Part shown: piece after piece, positions 61,761-64,000 of the stretch
How the letters are laid out: each line of letters begins with the position of its first letter
How positions within the stretch are numbered: the first letter of the stretch is position 1
Source of the DNA: Algibacter sp. L1A34
Lineage (GTDB): Bacteria > Bacteroidota > Bacteroidia > Flavobacteriales > Flavobacteriaceae
Length of the DNA stretch: 64,000 nt
Assembly: GCF_009796805.1 (NCBI RefSeq)
Contig: NZ_CP047029.1
Coordinates: 1,663,501 to 1,727,500 of the forward strand
Direction of reading: 5' to 3'
Position numbers and translations under genes: made by a program
Notes under the pieces: model-generated
What the model was told of the DNA's origin: nothing
Databases searched by the model: none
The model's input: the letters and a program-made list of their open reading frames with translations, nothing else

Positions 61761-63554
61761 TTAAGATTCCCTTTGCAAGTTAATTAATTGGCGTCTATAC
61801 GATGTTAATAATTTAGATTTTGTAATGAAACCATAGTATTTTCCTTCTTTTTTTACGGGTAAATTCCAGGCGCTACTATCTTGAAATTTTTTCATAATAT
61901 CGGTCATTTTATCTTTGTCTAGATTAATAACTTCAGGAGGTTTTTGCATTAAATCTGACGCTGTTATTTCTTTATATAAAGAGCGATCGAACATGATTGA
62001 GCGCAAATCATCTAATAATATAATACCTTCTAACCTTTGACTTTCTTTATTAATTACAGGATAAATGTTTCGTTTAGATTTTATAACGGCTTTTTGAATA
62101 ATTTCTTCTAAAGTCATTTTTGGATATAAAATAGTAAAGTTGGTTTCAATAACTCTATCAATATCCATTAGTGTTAAAACGGCATGATCTTTATCGTGGG
62201 TTATTAATTCGCCTTTTCGTCCTAATTCCATGTTATAAACAGAATGTGGTTTAAAGTATTTTGTAATGCTAAATGAAATAGTTGAAGTAAGCATAAGCGG
62301 AACAAAAAGTTCGTAGCCACCAGTAAGTTCGGCAATTAGGAAAATAGCTGTTAATGGCGCATGTAGTACACCTGCTAAAAGCCCTGCCATACCAACTAAT
62401 GTAAAATTACTTTCGGAAAGTTGTGTATTTAATAAGCCACTATAATTTATAATTTTAGACATGCAAAACCCCATGATACTACCCATAAATAGGGTTGGGG
62501 CAAAAATACCACCAACACCACCAGCTCCAAAAGTAAGCGAGCTAGCAATAATTTTAAAGAGCATGAGCGCTAGAAGAAGCAAAACTACATTCCAAATATT
62601 TGATAAGTCTAAGTTGAATATGTTGTTTTCTAAAGCTTTTTCGGGATTCCCGGCAATTAGATTATTAATAACGTCGAAACCTTCACCGTATAAGGGCGGA
62701 ATTAAATATACCAATAAACCAATACCTACACCACCAACTAATAGTTTTTTAATAGGAGAATCTAGAGTGTGGAAAAACTTATGAATACGATCGTAAACTT
62801 CGGTAAAATATATAGATATAAATGCTGCAATAATTCCTAAAAGAATATAGAAAGGTGCATCGGCAAGATAGAATTTATCTTCAATTCTAAAAGGGAGTAA
62901 TACATCGTCTCCAAAGAAAAACTGGGATGTTAAAATAGCCGAAAGCGAAGCGAGTAATAATGGAAGCATAGAAGCTATGGTTAAATCTAAACTAAAGACT
63001 TCAATAGCAAAAATAATAGCGGCTATGGGTGCTTTAAAAATAGAACTCATGGCTCCAGCAGCAGCACAACCAACAAGTAAAGTTCTCGTGGTTTGGTTCA
63101 TGTGAAACATTCTAGCAATGTTTGAACCTAATGCGGCACCTGTAGCAACGGTTGGTCCCTCTAATCCAACCGAACCACCAAAACCAACGGTTAAAGGTGC
63201 TGTTAAAATAGAACCAAACATTTGAAAGGGTTTCATAATCGCTTTACGTTTAGAAATGGCGTAAAGTGTAGATGGTATACCGTGACTCACCTTATGCCTT
63301 ATAATATATTTTATACTTAAATATACTAGGCTTAAACCCAAAATTGGAAACAAAAAATAAAAGGCATGATGGTATTCTTTTACTAGTTTAGTTTCTAATA
63401 AATGTTGGATAAAGTGAGTTAAATTCTTTAGAACTACTGCACCCATCCCAGCGATGAAACCAATAATAATACTTAATAGCATTACAAATTGCTTTTTGGA
63501 AATATGTTTGGCTCTCCAAATAAGTATTTGTTTTAAAATGGTTTGTTTAGGCAT
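61761..63554 (-). CDS. ClC-family anion transporter with CBS pair
   Basis: 597 residues and close to the preceding paralogue in sequence throughout, with the same layout. Anion blocks: SHGIPSTLYAI, GGSVGLEGPTVATG with Glu132 as gating residue, GGIFAPTLFMG, and Tyr in SVYNMEL; C-terminal CBS pair (about 470-590). Likely to move chloride or another anion, perhaps in exchange for protons, across the inner membrane. 149 nt separate it from the second copy; no gene or hairpin lies in that gap. Confidence 0.92.
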   Translation of the reverse strand: MPKQTILKQILIWRAKHISKKQFVMLLSIIIGFIAGMGAVVLKNLTHFIQHLLETKLVKEYHHAFYFLFPILGLSLVYLSIKYIIRHKVSHGIPSTLYAISKRKAIMKPFQMFGSILTAPLTVGFGGSVGLEGPTVATGAALGSNIARMFHMNQTTRTLLVGCAAAGAMSSIFKAPIAAIIFAIEVFSLDLTIASMLPLLLASLSAILTSQFFFGDDVLLPFRIEDKFYLADAPFYILLGIIAAFISIYFTEVYDRIHKFFHTLDSPIKKLLVGGVGIGLLVYLIPPLYGEGFDVINNLIAGNPEKALENNIFNLDLSNIWNVVLLLLALMLFKIIASSLTFGAGGVGGIFAPTLFMGSIMGFCMSKIINYSGLLNTQLSESNFTLVGMAGLLAGVLHAPLTAIFLIAELTGGYELFVPLMLTSTISFSITKYFKPHSVYNMELGRKGELITHDKDHAVLTLMDIDRVIETNFTILYPKMTLEEIIQKAVIKSKRNIYPVINKESQRLEGIILLDDLRSIMFDRSLYKEITASDLMQKPPEVINLDKDKMTDIMKKFQDSSAWNLPVKKEGKYYGFITKSKLLTSYRRQLINLQRES

Positions 63555-63566
63555 GGCTATGGAACT

Positions 63567-63592
63567 AAAAAATCCTGCTTATGCAGGATTTT
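63567..63592 (-). terminator. rho-independent terminator of aspS
   Basis: On the minus strand, AATCCTGC / GCAGGATT stem with loop ATAA, followed by six T, directly after the aspS stop. Confidence 0.75.
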
Positions 63593-63596
63593 AAAA

Positions 63597-64000
63597 TTAT
63601 GATTTTAAGTTAAGTTTTAAGCTTAACTCTGTTAATTGTTTATCGTCAATAGGAGCAGGAGCATCAATCATAACATCGCGTCCTGAATTGTTTTTTGGAA
63701 ATGCAATAAAATCTCGAATAGTTTCTTGGCCTCCTAATATGGCAACCAATCTGTCTAATCCAAAAGCTAAACCGCCGTGAGGTGGCGCTCCGTATTGAAA
63801 GGCATCCATTAAAAAGCCAAATTGTGCTTTTGCTTCTTCTTCAGAAAAACCTAAATGTTTAAACATAATGGCTTGGGTTTCTTTATCGTGAATACGAATA
63901 GAACCGCCTCCAATTTCGTTTCCGTTTAAAACTAAATCGTATGCATTGGCTTTTACTTCACCTGGGTTAGAATCTAATAATTCTATTTGCCCTGGTTTTG
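63597..64000 (-). CDS. aspS: aspartyl-tRNA synthetase, C-terminal part (gene cut by right window edge)
   Basis: About 133 codons to the stop. Frame continues to the window end: [59 protein letters not shown] (class II motif 3 with the ATP-binding Arg) and [20 protein letters not shown] are the C-terminal catalytic blocks of bacterial AspRS. Charges tRNA-Asp. No oddity in the visible part. Confidence 0.96.
   Translation of the reverse strand, partial: KPGQIELLDSNPGEVKANAYDLVLNGNEIGGGSIRIHDKETQAIMFKHLGFSEEEAKAQFGFLMDAFQYGAPPHGGLAFGLDRLVAILGGQETIRDFIAFPKNNSGRDVMIDAPAPIDDKQLTELSLKLNLKS

Overview
The window is low-GC chromosomal DNA from a member of the Bacteroidota, almost certainly a marine-type Flavobacteriaceae. 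Evidence: gliding-motility genes gldE-gldD beside ssb and mutY, ribosomal protein L21 with the Bacteroidota helix-hairpin-helix tail, DUF4271/DUF4296/DUF4199 proteins, many lipoproteins, a SusC-like TonB receptor, promoters of the Bacteroidota form TTTG-N19..22-TAnnTTTG, and almost no Shine-Dalgarno sites. No rRNA, tRNA, CRISPR array, insertion sequence or prophage was seen. Most of the window is core metabolism; exact species is not decidable from the sequence alone.

Layout. 0-4.6 kb: an OlsF-like lipid acyltransferase (cut by the left edge), aspartate kinase and a GNAT enzyme in one minus-strand operon, then fbp. 4.6-15.2 kb: a nitrogen-assimilation island, with gltB-gltD on the minus strand and, divergently, an outer-membrane porin, an ammonium transporter, a PII protein and a second ammonium transporter. 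15.5-18.2 kb: PEP carboxylase, split in two frames by a nine-T homopolymer. 18.4-23 kb: a large cysteine-rich protein of unknown function, then nadA-nadB (quinolinate synthesis). 23-28 kb: a 7TM hybrid histidine kinase, a short SSB and a small variable patch (a hydrolase remnant, a zinc-ribbon protein, a GIDE-domain membrane protein). 27.5-37.2 kb: CBS protein, M28 and M13 peptidases, TPR and lipoproteins, HupE-like protein, dCMP deaminase and a C-terminal processing protease. 37.2-42.5 kb: hemD, DUF4271, a dolichol-phosphate-mannose-synthase-like glycosyltransferase, dihydroorotase, DUF4296 lipoprotein and an NAD-dependent epimerase. 43.9-47.7 kb: a TonB receptor and beta-propeller phytase operon (organic-phosphate scavenging). 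48-54 kb: rplU-rpmA, a heavy-metal-domain lipoprotein, gldD/gldE/ssb/mutY, HU. 54.1-56 kb: a 30-residue COX24/bS22-like basic protein and RNase G behind a leader with three hairpins. 56-64 kb: small proteins, a CHAP/peptidoglycan-binding protein, aldo/keto reductase, two tandem ClC-family anion transporters and the 3' end of aspS.

The strongest unexplained signal is a dispersed, structured intergenic repeat of about 85-150 nt. It has four clear copies (15.4, 35.0, 56.1 and 59.5 kb) and one decayed copy (42.6 kb), with closing stem GCGTTA/TAACGC, changed as a pair to GCGCAA/TTGCGC in one copy, and a 3' hairpin GACCC..GGGT. Other points worth a look: the U9 frameshift in ppc, a ClC paralogue whose gating glutamate is glutamine, the unknown Cys-rich TIM-barrel-like protein next to nadA, the rng leader, the RNase G without a zinc link, and the inverted repeats between gltB and the ammonium operon.
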